Assembly (NCBI RefSeq): GCF_001510895.1
Contig: NZ_LPWA01000116.1
Coordinates: forward strand, 1-64,000
Direction of reading: 5' to 3'
Origin: Mesorhizobium loti
GTDB taxonomy: Bacteria > Pseudomonadota > Alphaproteobacteria > Rhizobiales > Rhizobiaceae
DNA: 64,000 nucleotides
Part shown: one piece after another, positions 8,938 through 18,864 of the stretch
Numbering within the stretch: position 1 is the first letter of the stretch
Layout of the letters: each line of letters begins with the position of its first letter
Program-made: the position numbers and the translations under genes
Notes under the pieces: generated by a model
The model's database searches: none
What the model saw: the letters and a program-made list of their open reading frames with translations, nothing else
Told to the model about the DNA's origin: nothing

Positions 8938-9567
8938 ATGACCTCATTTCCACCGTTCAGGAAGGTGCTCGACGGTGTCGCCACACGCGAGCAGATGTTC
9001 CAGCTGTTCAACCGACACAAAGACACTGCCGGTGTCGATCCTCTTTCCGGCACTGCCTATGCAGGCGAGTGGTTCCAGATCACCGCGTCGGAATACCACT
9101 TCATGCTCGATTTGCTGCCGCCGCTCTTCCAGAGGACCGGCATGTTCGGGATATCGGAATTCAAGGCCGGCAACGTGACCAGCGTTTTCTTCGCGATCAG
9201 GATCCGCGGCCGCGAACGCTGGTATCACGGCTTTTGCGACCTCTCGGATCGGCAATCTCCAGATAAGATGCGCGCCGCCATCATCGCCCACGAGACGGGC
9301 GCGACCGACAGTATGACCCGCGAGGAAAAGCTCGAGGCCATCTGGAACGCGACTCATCCCGACTTCAAGGGGATTGCCGGCGAAATCAACCCCGACGCAT
9401 GGCCCGTCGAGCACCACGGCAAACGCGCAGTACTCGTCGACGGCGGTCGCCATGGCACGATCCTGAAACTGCTTGAAGATCTGTCGGCCGACGAAATCGA
9501 CAGCCGCATGCCGGCGATACGCGCACAGGCCAAGAAGAGAGGGGGCAACGATGCGGACCCCTCGTAA
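8938..9567 (+). CDS. DUF1419 domain protein
   Basis: 209 residues matching DUF1419 from rhizobial plasmids. Visible are the REQMFQLFNRHKD segment, YAGEWFQITASEYHFMLDLL, RTGMFGISEFKAGNVTSVFF, and the FCDLSDRQSPDKMRAAIIAH box. A C-terminal helix ends ADEIDSRMPAIRAQAKKR. Biochemical function unknown. GGAGCAACCGCC precedes the ATG. It overlaps the next gene by 17 bp. Confidence 0.85.
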   Translation: MTSFPPFRKVLDGVATREQMFQLFNRHKDTAGVDPLSGTAYAGEWFQITASEYHFMLDLLPPLFQRTGMFGISEFKAGNVTSVFFAIRIRGRERWYHGFCDLSDRQSPDKMRAAIIAHETGATDSMTREEKLEAIWNATHPDFKGIAGEINPDAWPVEHHGKRAVLVDGGRHGTILKLLEDLSADEIDSRMPAIRAQAKKRGGNDADPS

Positions 9568-9979
9568 GCAGCCGCCACTGGCGGACGAGCGTACTTATGA
9601 AGCGCATTCGACCTATAACGCCGGTCTCGGTGTCCCGGATCGCCGCCGATACCGGCGCACGCCGCCAGGGGCGCCAACCGTCGCCGATCTCGTGCGGCCG
9701 GGCGACATTATCGCCACTTCCTACGGCACTGGTGGGCGTTGTGGTCGCCGTCGAGGAGACGTTCCGACGGGCGAGACACTCTCGCACTTTACGATCGTCT
9801 ATGTGCTGCCGGATCGCTTTCCAAGATATCGTGACAGCGACCGCAATTGGCTTAATGAATGCGTCGCCATCGATGGGCGCATCCACAAGCTGTTTGAGGC
9901 CACCACCGACGAGGTGTTCGTGGTCAAGCGCGCCACATGTCGGGATCAGACTTCAACTCGGACCATCCTGCTCTCCTGA
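9551..9979 (+). CDS. Conserved plasmid hypothetical protein with compensated frameshift
   Basis: 142 residues as read, ATG 9551 inside the DUF1419 3' end. The flanks VRPGDIIATSYGTGGR and GETLSHFTIVYVLPDRF read well. Between them the frame gives a scrambled CGRRRGDVPT, while the +1 frame gives VVVAVEETFRR, the expected core. The simplest explanation is a 2-base loss near 9736 and a 1-base loss near 9770, which cancel each other. Function unknown. Confidence 0.65.
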   Translation: MRTPRKQPPLADERTYEAHSTYNAGLGVPDRRRYRRTPPGAPTVADLVRPGDIIATSYGTGGRCGRRRGDVPTGETLSHFTIVYVLPDRFPRYRDSDRNWLNECVAIDGRIHKLFEATTDEVFVVKRATCRDQTSTRTILLS

Positions 9980-10058
9980 TCACTGTCGCAATCGCCTATG
10001 GGAGCCCGTATGGCCGACAGGCTCGACGACCACCAACCAGTCGCCGAGTAAACTTTAA

Positions 10059-10517
10059 TCAAGGCTTGCCGCGCGGGATGTATCCGGCATTGCGTAAGGC
10101 GCCGATGAAGAGGCTGGTCTGGCCGGCGATACTCGTCCTGGCCTGCATCGGTAACGGCAGGATGTTCCAGTCCTCCAAAGGAGCGATAAACCTGGAGAAA
10201 GTGCCATTGACCATGCAATGGTTGGTCATTGCACCTCGCTTGTCGAGCGCCAGAACGCCTGTCTGGTTGCCTGGATATCGGATGGCGGCGATCCGCTGCA
10301 GTGCCATGTCGCCATCAACCCGCAAATCGAAAAGCATGACGCCGTGGCTTCTGATGGCGATTTCCGCGACTTTTTCCGTGAAGCCAAGAGGAAGCGCAAG
10401 GACGCTTTCGACCGCCATCCGGAAAACAATCGCGTCCAGCTCATCCGCCGCCATGAGCAGATTTGCCCCCAGGAAACCCAGGATTGCAATCGACACTTTC
10501 GGTTTGTGCACAGTCAT
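10059..10517 (-). CDS. Hypothetical protein
   Basis: 152 residues from the ATG at 10517 (a longer in-frame start exists at 10661). The composition looks protein-like: an N-terminal hydrophobic stretch (VSIAILGFLGANLLMAADEL), then FRMAVESVLALPLGF and a C-terminal LEDWNILPLPMQARTS. No domain recognised and no strong ribosome site. It is opposite in strand to its neighbours, so it could be spurious. Confidence 0.4.
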   Translation of the reverse strand: MTVHKPKVSIAILGFLGANLLMAADELDAIVFRMAVESVLALPLGFTEKVAEIAIRSHGVMLFDLRVDGDMALQRIAAIRYPGNQTGVLALDKRGAMTNHCMVNGTFSRFIAPLEDWNILPLPMQARTSIAGQTSLFIGALRNAGYIPRGKP

Positions 10518-10675
10518 GGGGGGTGCCGACAGCGGGTATGCGCTTGACCTCCCTTGCTCATCGCCGGCCTTGTCCGATAAAGCTCTGCGAGGGCGAAAAA
10601 TGCCTGGGCGTAGACTCAGCTCCGGCATTAAACAGCGACTTGGCTTGCTAGGCGTTGTCAATCAAGGAAGCAACA

Positions 10676-11362
10676 ATGAAGCGCCAAACCCGGCCATTTA
10701 TCGTGGAAGTGAAACAAAAGCGCTGCAAGCAGAAGCCGGGTCATTCGATCTGGGGTGGTCTCGATCTGTCCAGGATTGCCGCGGAGGCGAAGCTGCAGTC
10801 TGAGTTTTCTGAGGCGCTAAATCGGGAGCTTGTTGACTCCAGTAAAAGACCCATCGATGCTGAAGAAGGGCACAAATCGCGAGCAGCGGAGCATATCATG
10901 GCCGATCCTGAGCAAGCAGAAACTGTTCAGACGACAGTGGCGCCAGCCAAAGTGGAAGCACCTGAACCGAAGAAAAGAGTTCCGCGAGCAAAGAAAGCGA
11001 AGGCAGAGCTTTCAAAGCCTGCCCGCAAGAACGGGGCGAGGCCAGCGCCCCATACGGCTGAACCTCCAGTCGCAGTCCGGACCACCCGAAAGACCTATTC
11101 CGGGAAGGAACGCGCCCAGAAGCTTGGCGAGATCGAGAAGGCGATCGCCGGCGGCGCCACTATGAAGAGCGCGGTCGGCCAGGCAGGCATATCGGAGCAG
11201 ACCTACTATCATTGGAAGAAGGCTGCGGCGCCTCCTTCGGACAGCGGCGATCTCAGGGATCTTGTGGCGCTCGAAGAAGAAAACAAGCGGCTAAAGAATC
11301 TGCTTGCGGAACGTTTGCGCAAGGAGAACGCCGAGCTCAAGAAGAAGCTGGGCCTCGCGTAA
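10676..11362 (+). CDS. SyrB-like transcriptional regulator
   Basis: 228 residues, ATG 10676 preceded by GGAAG. The C-terminal half matches rhizobial SyrB/SyrB2 proteins: RKTYSGKERAQKLGEIEKAI, then the GISEQTYYHWKK helix-turn-helix of the transposase-8 type. A leucine-zipper-like coil ends the protein (LVALEEENKRLKNLLAERLR...LKKKLGLA). The N-terminus (TRPFIVEVKQKR) and a Lys/Ala/Pro linker (residues 85-130) are disordered-looking. SyrB was described as a repressor of syrM in Sinorhizobium. Here the target is unknown. Confidence 0.75.
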   Translation: MKRQTRPFIVEVKQKRCKQKPGHSIWGGLDLSRIAAEAKLQSEFSEALNRELVDSSKRPIDAEEGHKSRAAEHIMADPEQAETVQTTVAPAKVEAPEPKKRVPRAKKAKAELSKPARKNGARPAPHTAEPPVAVRTTRKTYSGKERAQKLGEIEKAIAGGATMKSAVGQAGISEQTYYHWKKAAAPPSDSGDLRDLVALEEENKRLKNLLAERLRKENAELKKKLGLA

Positions 11363-11401
11363 AGCCTACCGAGGTCTTGGAGGGAAGGTTCCGCTCGACG
11401 C

Positions 11402-12596
11402 TCAAAGCGGTAGCGGCGGCATATCGCCTTCGCCGACCCGCCATACCCAGGAGCCGATGTCCGGTCGGGCGGCAATCATCTCGTCAAGCGACGCTTCGAA
11501 CGTCTCGTCCGCTCCGGCGGGCACGACATAGAGCGCGACTGGCTGCGTGCGGCTCTGCAACATGGCGTTCGCGATCGGTTGGCCGGCGGAGAGGTTGAAG
11601 CGCAGCCCCTTCATGTTCTTCTCCCGCACCGTCGCCAGCGCCTCGATCAGCTTCTTCTCGTGGATGGTCTCGTACGGGATCCAGTTCTCGCTCGTGACGC
11701 TCACGGCAATCTCCTCGATCACAGCGAGCCCGGCCGGATTGAGCCCGAAGGTCGCAATCACCATCAGGTGGGCCCGGTCGTCTGCCTCCCACAACGAAAA
11801 CTCCGATTCGAAGCGCAGCCGCGAGCGACGGTAAAGATCGTCGTCGACCATGAACGGAAAGCCAGGCATGTGCCGCACGACCAGCTTGCGGCCGGCTCGG
11901 GCCGGCTCGAACTCCTTTACCTCGCCGACCAGGACCATCAGCTTGCGTGGCCCCGACGCCTGCGCGTTCGCGGGCACCAATGCCTCCGCCCGGCGCTTCT
12001 CGATTTCCTCCTTCTTATCCAACCGGAACGGCTCTGGCACGAACAGGGTTTCGGCGAGCGGCCGCCCCTTGACGATCATCTGCCTTGCGGCTTCGCGAAG
12101 GTGCCATCGCACGTTCCACCAATGCCGCTTGCCCGTCCATGACGACGTCCAGACCGTGAGCTCGGCCTCGTGCCATAAGTAATGCAACAGCCCCGCGCAG
12201 CGACAGTTTCCTGGGTTCACTGGATACGCTGTGCGGGTCAAGTCCGGATTGTTGTGATGCAGCCCGGCTTCCGGTCTTCGACAGGCTGAAGTCCAGCTTC
12301 AATGCCGCCATGCCGCTTTGCGGATCGAGCTGGATCGCATTGCCCATCAAGGCGCCCAGGCCGGACAGTTCATAGGGCGATTCATAGGAATCACAGGTCG
12401 GATCATGCCCGCCGCCGCTCAGCGGCATGCGTTTGATCAGGTGAAGGTCGCCGATCTGGGCTATGTACATCGGGCAGCCGGGGTCTCGGCACAGGCATAG
12501 CGGACGCTCCCTGCGCTCATAGGCATCCGCCAGCGCTGCCTGCAGGTCGGGCACTCCATCCTCGTAGACCTCACTGCCAATTCTGAACCGTCGCAT
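11402..12596 (-). CDS. DUF1173 family protein (single-base frameshift)
   Basis: Frame-corrected about 398 residues, start ATG 12596. The N-terminal part has RPLCLCRDPGCPMYIAQIG and GHDPTCDSYESPYELSGLG, with Cys/His pairs that suggest metal binding. The second part has LLHYLWHEAELTVWT, GKRHWWNVRWHLREAA and VLVGEVKEFEPAR. The frames meet at the C-run 12191-12194. Removing one C gives a continuous KLSLRGLLHYLW. DUF1173 occurs on rhizobial plasmids next to the helicase gene, as here (divergent), and its role is unknown. Confidence 0.8.
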
Positions 12597-12722
12597 CACC
12601 TCCACAGCTCCAGGTCGCCGCCGCATCCCCGTTCGCGCATTGAGTCACGGCTTCGTGCAGAGCGCAACCCGTTTGGCGCATCGGCCCGGAGGGAGAGGGG
12701 AGCCGGAAGGAGTGCGGCCCGG

Positions 12723-12743
12723 CCGGCGCGGAGAGAGTGCCGG
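12723..12743 (+). promoter_or_regulatory. Leader hairpin of methylase-helicase gene
   Basis: CCGGCGC and GTGCCGG (one G-U pair) enclose a GGAGAGA loop 37 nt before the ATG at 12781. It resembles the AGAGG-loop hairpins at 3945 and 5573. The surrounding leader is also purine-rich (GGAGGGAGAGGGGAGCC). Confidence 0.45.
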
Positions 12744-12780
12744 CGCGCGGGGCTGCTCCCCTTTAGCGAAGGATATTTCC

Positions 12781-15700
12781 ATGAACATCGTTTCGACCAC
12801 TTCGGCCGTCGCCCGGACGGCCGTCCCCTCTGTCGATCCCGCATCGGACACCATCGACACCGCCCAGGCAATCCTGCAGGCGGCCACCCGACTTCTTCCC
12901 TTCCTCGAACAGGGCAAGCCAATCACCACCGCGGCACTGCGCGGTGTCATGACGGATAGCTTCGGCGGCAGCGACGCGGAGGGTTTCTGGGTCTGGAAAG
13001 ACGCCTATGAGGCGCTCGAAGTCGCTGAGGTACAGTTTCTCCGCCGGTTTGGCTCGGCGATCCTGTCGCGATCTGCCTCGCCCGAGGCGACATTGGCGAT
13101 GATGCAGCGCATCGCCGGGCTCGTTCCGACGCACACGCGGCGCTCCGACGAGAGCCAGGCCCTGCAGCAACTGTCGACGCCGTTGCCGCTCGCCTTCGTC
13201 ACGGCTCACGCCGCCGCGATCTCGTCTTCGGATCTCGTTCTCGAACCCTCAGCCGGCACAGGCCTTCTTGCCGTCCACGCCGAGACGGCGCGTGCCTCGC
13301 TCGTCCTCAACGAATTTGCCGCGACGCGCGCCGATCTGCTCGGCCTGCTATTCCCGGGCGTTCCAATCTTCCGGCACGACGCTGCCCATATCGATGATCA
13401 TCTCGATCCGGCCATGCAGCCATCTGTAGTTTTGATGGACCCGCCCTTCACCGTCGGCGCCTATGTCGACGGCCATGTCCCCGATGCGGCATGGCGGCAT
13501 CTCTCTTCGGCCTTCGCCCGTCTGCGCGCCGGCGGCCGGCTGGTCGCCATCACCGGCACCGGCCTGTCGCCCGACAACCCCAAATGGCGGGCCGCCTTCG
13601 AACGGCTGCAGCGGCAGGGCAGGGTCGTTTTCACCGCGGCGATTGACGGACGCGTCTATGCCCGGCATGGCACAACCGCCGAGACGCGCCTGACCATCAT
13701 CGATAAGACGCCAGCGTTCGATCCATCCACATTCGCGGCCTCGCCGGGCAGGGCGCCCGATGTCGAGACACTCCTGTCATGGATATCCCACCTGCCGCCC
13801 CGAACGCCAGGCGGCTTTCCGGACTCCATCGGCGCTAAGTCGAACGGGATTCTGCGCAACGTCGCAGCGCAGATAGCCGCTCGATCTGCGGCGAGAGTCA
13901 CACCCATTGCAGCTGCGGCGTCTGTTGCGAAGTCCAACCGGCTCGCCCGCCCGGTGGCCCGGTCGAAGCCAGCCCGTCCGGCCATGCCGAACAGCACGCC
14001 TGCCGTTCCCCTTACGTACGAGTTGCGCGACTGGATGCCGGAGGAGGGCGGCCGGCTCACCGACACGATCTACGAGCCCTATGCCCTCCAGTCGATCCAC
14101 ATTCCGCGCGCCAAGCCGCATCCAACCCCGTTGGTTCAGTCGGCCGCCATGGCCGCGGTCGCACCTCCAAAGCCGTCCTACCGGCCCTTCCTGCCTGACG
14201 AGGTCATCGACGAGGGCCTGCTGTCCGACGCCCAGCTCGAAAGTGTCGTCTATGCAGGCGAGGCCCATTCCGGTCATCTCGCCGGCGCCTGGACCGTGGA
14301 CGATACCTGTGACGTCGTTTCGGCCGCCCCCGAGAGCGCCGAGAATGCAGTCCGCTTCCGCCGAGGATGGTTCCTCGGCGACGGAACCGGCTGCGGCAAG
14401 GGGCGCCAGGTCGCCGGCATCATCCTCGACAACTGGTTGCAGGGCAGGCGCCGCGCAATCTGGATCTCCAAATCCGATAAGTTGCTGGAAGACGCTCAAC
14501 GCGACTGGTCGGCACTCGGCCAAGAACGACTCCTCGTCCAGCCTTTGTCACGGTACCGCCAGGGCACGCCGATCCGCCTTGCCGAAGGCATCCTGTTCAC
14601 GACCTACGCAACCCTTCGATCCCAGGAACGTGAAGGAAAAAAATCCCGGATCGCGCAAATCCTCGAATGGCTCGGCGAAGACGCGACAGCGACCAAAAGG
14701 CCCTTTGACGGCGTCATCGTCTTTGACGAGGCGCACGCCATGGCCAATGCCGCAGGTGGAAAAAGCGAACGCGGCGACGTCACGCCGTCGCAGCAGGGCA
14801 GGGCAGGCCTGCGCCTGCAGCATGCACTGCCCGACGCCCGTGTCGTCTACGTCTCGGCCACTGGCGCGACGGCGGTCGAAAATCTCGCCTATGCGCAGCG
14901 GCTCGGCATCTGGGGCAGCGAGGATTTTCCTTTCGCCAACCGTGCCGAGTTCGTTGCGGCCATTGAAGACGGCGGTGTTGCGGCGATGGAGGTGCTTGCT
15001 CGCGATCTGAAATCGCTCGGCCTCTACACATCGCGCTCGCTCTCCTATGACGGCGTCGAATACGACCTGCTCGAACACGAACTGACCGACGAACAGATCC
15101 GCATCTACAATGCCTATGCCGATGCCTGGCAGGTGATTCATAATAATCTTGAAGCGGCGCTCGAAGCGGCCAACATCACCAGCGAGTCTGGCACGCTGAA
15201 CCGCAACGCCAAGGCTGCGGCACGCTCGGCCTTCGAAAGCACCAAGCAGCGCTTCTTCAACCACCTCATCACCTCGATGATGACGCCGACACTGATCGGC
15301 GCGATCGAGCGCGACCTTGAGGCATGCCATTCCGTCGTCATTCAGATCGTCTCGACCGGCGAAGCACTGATGGAGCGGCGGCTTGCCGAAATCCCGACCG
15401 AAGAGTGGTCGGATCTCCATGTCGACGTCACGCCGCGCGAGCACGTCGGCGGGTATTTGATGCATTCCTTTCCGACGCAACTGTTCGAGGAATATTCGGA
15501 CGCCGAGGGCAATGTCACTTCGCGGCCCGTCCAGGACCAAGATGGCAATCCGGTTCAATGCCGGGAGGCGCTTCGCCGGCGCGACGAGATGATCGAGAAG
15601 CTTGCCTCGCTGCCGCCGGTCGGCAGCGCGCTCGACCAGATCCTCCATCACTTCGGCACCGACATCGTCGCCGAGGTTACCGACCGCTCGCGCCGCATCG

Positions 15701-17258
15701 TCAAGAAGACCGGCCGCGACAGCATCGACCGGCTTGCCGTCGAGAACCGTCCGGGCTCGGCCAATCTGGCCGAGACCCAGAGTTTCATGGACGATGAAAA
15801 GCGCGTGCTCGTCTTTTCCGACGCTGGCGGCACAGGGCGCTCCTACCACGCCGATCTCGGGGCGAAGAACCAGAGGCTGCGCAAGCATTACCTGCTCGAG
15901 GCTGGCTGGCGCGCCGACAACGCCATCCAGGGGCTCGGCCGGACCCACCGCACCAACCAGGCGCAGCCGCCGCTGTTCCGGCCCATGGCCGCCAATGTGA
16001 AGGCCGGCAAGCGTTTTCTGTCGACTATCGCGCGACGGCTCGACACGTTGGGCGCGATCACGCGCGGCCAGCGCCAGACCGGCGGCGCAGGGCTGTTCCG
16101 GTCCGAGGACAATCTGGAAAGCCCCTATGCCCGCGCCGCGCTGCGCCAGTTCTATGTGCTGCTGCACCAGGGCAAGATCGAAGGCTGCTCGCTCTCGACC
16201 TTTGAGGCCGTAACCGGCCTGTCGCTGACGACGGAAGAGGGCGGCCTGCGCGACGAACTGCCGCCGATCACGACCTGGCTCAATCGCCTGCTGGCGTTGC
16301 GCATCGAAACCCAGAACCTGCTGTTCGAGGTGTTCGAGCAGTTGATGGCGGCGAAGGTCGAAGGTGCCATCGCCGCCGGCACCTACGACAAGGGGCTGGA
16401 GACGATCACGGCGGAGAGCATCGTCGTCACCGATCGCCGCACCGTCTACACGCATCCGGTGTCGAGCGCTCAGTCGCACGTGCTGACCGTCGCGCGCAAG
16501 GATCGCATCCGTCCGCTCGGCCTGGCCGACGCTTTGGCCATCACTCGCGCGGAGCCGCAATCGATCCTGCTGGTCAACGCGCGTTCGAGCCGCGCGGCGA
16601 TCCAGCTTCCGACGGCGAGCCTGATGCTCGACGACGGAACGGTCGAGCAGCGCGTGCGCCTGCTGCGGCCAACCGACGAGCTGCGCTTCGGTCTCGAAAC
16701 CCTCGCCGAGACCCATTGGCAGCCCGCCGACCGGAAGCTGTTCTGTGAGCTCTGGCAGGCGGAGGTGGCTGCCGTCCCGGAGTTCACCACCAGCACCTTC
16801 CACATTGTCACCGGCCTATTGCTGCCGATCTGGCGGCGGCTGCCCGATCATGATTGCCAGGTCTACCGGATCCAGACCGATGCCGGCGAACGCATCATCG
16901 GCCGTCACATCGCCCCGACGCTGGTTGCCTCTATGTTACGCAATCTCGGCATCGATCATGTTCCTCCATTGTCTGCGGATGATGCGTGGACCGGCCTTGT
17001 AGAAGGCCGGATCGGCCTCCAGCTTGCCGACGGTCTGGTCCTGCGTCGCAGCCGCGTCATGAGCGACTATCGCGTGGAGCTGATCGGCTTCACCGACGCC
17101 ATGGTCGCCCGGCTGAAAGCGCTGGGGCTGATTTCCGAAATCATCTCATGGAGCTCCGGCTGTTCATCCCAACGAGCGGGCAAGGCCCCGCCATCCTCGC
17201 CTCCCTTCTCGATCGCCATATGCCGCTCGGGCTTACCGACCGGTCGGCCGCGGCTTGA
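12781..17258 (+). CDS. N6-adenine methylase / Strawberry-notch helicase fusion (3' frameshift)
   Basis: About 1490 residues. The N-terminal SAM-methylase fold has VLEPSAGTGLLAVHAE and the catalytic DPPF motif near residue 220. An SF2 helicase of the Strawberry-notch type follows, with Walker A-like GDGTGCGKG (~533), DEAH (~649) and the arginine-finger motif QGLGRTHRTNQ (~1050). Phage P1 DarB, an anti-restriction protein, combines the same two activities, so DNA protection during conjugative entry is a reasonable inference. After residue ~1457 the frame is wrong. Adding one base at 17151/17152 restores SWKLRLFIPTSGQ and a stop at 17258. As given, the ORF runs to 17277. The ATG at 12781 is preceded by GAAGGATATTTCC. 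Confidence 0.85.
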
Positions 17259-17274
17259 GCAGAGGACGAGACCA

Positions 17275-17480
17275 TGACCGGCTCGGCTTCCGAGCTGGCA
17301 CGCCCGCCTTGGCGAACATGCCGAGGCGGTGTGCCGCGAGTATCTCTCCAACGGCCATCGCTCCGGCAACCGTTGGATGGTCGGCGATGTCCGCAACACG
17401 CGCGCCGCTCCATGCATGTGCGGGTCAACACCAACGCGAAAGGACCGGCAGGAAAGTGGGTCGAATATGTTGCGCCGGGA
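17275..17480 (+). pseudogene. Truncated, frameshifted copy of the Toprim gene 5' end
   Basis: Begins ATGACC right after the helicase stop. Spread over two frames it encodes HAEAVCREYLSNGHRSGNRW, MVGDVRN and SMHVRVNTN, then KWVEY. The intact gene downstream has HAEAVCRHYLSNGRRRGRYW, TVGDVRN, SMFVRLSG, HWTD. It is therefore a diverged second copy of the first ~70 codons, broken by an indel near 17300 and cut at about 17478, where the inverted-repeat segment begins. Confidence 0.7.
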
Positions 17481-17546
17481 GTTATGTTGCGCCGCTGCGA
17501 TTGGGCGCTGTCCCGCAAGAGATCGGCGGCTTCTACGCAACATAAC
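17481..17546. repeat. 11-bp perfect inverted repeat with 44-nt spacer
   Basis: GTTATGTTGCG (17481-17491) and CGCAACATAAC (17536-17546) are exact inverted repeats. An overlapping 12-bp direct copy TATGTTGCGCCG occurs at 17466 and 17484. It lies exactly between the broken and intact Toprim copies and ends 23 nt before the intact start. Candidates are a mobile-element end pair, a tyrosine-recombinase site, or a leader hairpin. Confidence 0.5.
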
Positions 17547-17569
17547 GTCAGCGCGCGGGAGGTGTCGTG

Positions 17570-18619
17570 ATGCCCCGCGACGCTTCCGAACTGTCTCGCC
17601 GCCTGGCTCGGCACGCCGAGGCGGTCTGCCGGCACTATCTGTCGAATGGCCGACGCCGAGGCCGCTACTGGACGGTGGGTGATGTGCGCAACACGCCCGG
17701 CCGGTCGATGTTCGTCCGGCTCAGCGGGCCGGAATCCGGTCCCGGTGCGGCCGGGCATTGGACCGACGCCGCCTCAGCCGAATATGGCGATCTCCTCGAC
17801 ATCATCCGCGAAAGCTGCGGCCTCATCGATTTCCGCGATGTCGCCGATGAGGCACGGCGCTTCCTCGCCATGCCAGGGCCGCAGGCGCAGAGCCATGGCG
17901 CGCAGTGCCAGCCTGCCACGGCACGCGGTTCCCCCGACGCGGCGCGTCGCCTGTTCGCCATGTCGCAACCGATCGCCGGCACGCTGGCCGAACGCTATCT
18001 GGCCGACCGCGGAATTCTGCTCTCTGCCCAAGAGCGTGCACTGCGCTTCCATTCCGGCTGCTACTACCGGGATCTCGAAACGGGCGAGATGCGGACGCTG
18101 CCAGCGCTGATCGTGGCCGTCACAAGTCTCGACGGTCGTATCACCGGCCTGCAACGTACCTGGCTCGACGCAAGCGGCAGCGGCAAGGCGCCTATCGCCG
18201 ACCCGCGCCGCTCTCTCGGGCTTCTTCTTGGCAACGCCATCTGGCTTGGCCTTCAGCCCAGTACGCCTGTTCCGGTCATGGCCGCGGGCGAGGGTTTTGA
18301 GACGATGGCCTCGCTCCGGACGGTGATGCCGACGCTGCCGGTGGCCGCCGCCACCTCTGCCAATCACCTCGGCGGCCTCATCTTCCCGCCCGACTGCCGC
18401 CGCCTCTACATCGCGGCCGACGCCGACGCCGCCGGCCGGCACGGCATCGAGCGTCTCAGCCAGCGCGCAGGCGAGTCCGGAATCCTCGCCTTGGTGTTGC
18501 GGCCGCAGCTCGGCGACTTCAACGACGATCTACGCCATCTCGGCCCGGCCCATCTCGCGGCATCGCTCAGCGATCAGCTCGTCCCTGAGGACGCCCGACT
18601 ATTCCTGCCGCGCGGATGA
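17570..18619 (+). CDS. Toprim domain (DnaG-like) plasmid primase-type protein
   Basis: 349 residues, ATG 17570 with GGGAGG 7 nt upstream. The N-terminal zinc-less primase-like region contains YLSNGRRRGRYWTVGDVRNT and WTDAASAEYGDLLDII. The Toprim core has the catalytic Glu in AGEGFETMASL (~240) and the DxD in IAADADAAGRHG (~282). The family provides primase or topoisomerase-like activities on plasmids, and lagging-strand priming after transfer is inferred. It follows the methylase-helicase and precedes DUF2493, a conserved rhizobial plasmid order. Confidence 0.8.
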   Translation: MPRDASELSRRLARHAEAVCRHYLSNGRRRGRYWTVGDVRNTPGRSMFVRLSGPESGPGAAGHWTDAASAEYGDLLDIIRESCGLIDFRDVADEARRFLAMPGPQAQSHGAQCQPATARGSPDAARRLFAMSQPIAGTLAERYLADRGILLSAQERALRFHSGCYYRDLETGEMRTLPALIVAVTSLDGRITGLQRTWLDASGSGKAPIADPRRSLGLLLGNAIWLGLQPSTPVPVMAAGEGFETMASLRTVMPTLPVAAATSANHLGGLIFPPDCRRLYIAADADAAGRHGIERLSQRAGESGILALVLRPQLGDFNDDLRHLGPAHLAASLSDQLVPEDARLFLPRG

Positions 18620-18791
18620 ACGGCTCACGCCGGCATGCGGGCAAGCTGGCTTCACCGGAAGGTCTGCAGGCATGGCGGCGTCCGCCGGAGAGGCCGCGCC
18701 CGCGGCCTGCCTCAGAGGCGTTCCCTGCCACGCCCCGGCCGCGGCCGCAACGGCTGCGCCGTCCTCCGCTCGCGCTCCGGCCTTCGGTGCT

Positions 18792-18840
18792 GCCGCGCCC
18801 TGCGCGCGGCCGGGATGCGCTGTCAGGCCGCGACAGGCGC
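18792..18840 (+). promoter_or_regulatory. Two consecutive hairpins in DUF2493 leader
   Basis: The first is GCCGCGC/GCGCGGC (18792-18798 with 18804-18810). The second is GCGCTGTC/GACA-G-GCGC (18817-18824 with 18832-18840), ending 24 nt before the ATG at 18865. The 245-bp gap 18620-18864 holds no other recognisable feature. Confidence 0.45.
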
Positions 18841-18864
18841 GGTCACAACCGACGGAGACACGCC

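Noticed and set aside
12640..12780. Upstream extension of the methylase-helicase frame
   Set aside because: It would translate the purine-rich leader and hairpin; the ATG at 12781 has a proper leader and family-like start.
17481..17546. Integron attC site
   Set aside because: GTT...AAC ends are present, but the GTTRRRY/RYYYAAC consensus and inner L boxes do not fit, and no integron integrase or cassette array is nearby.
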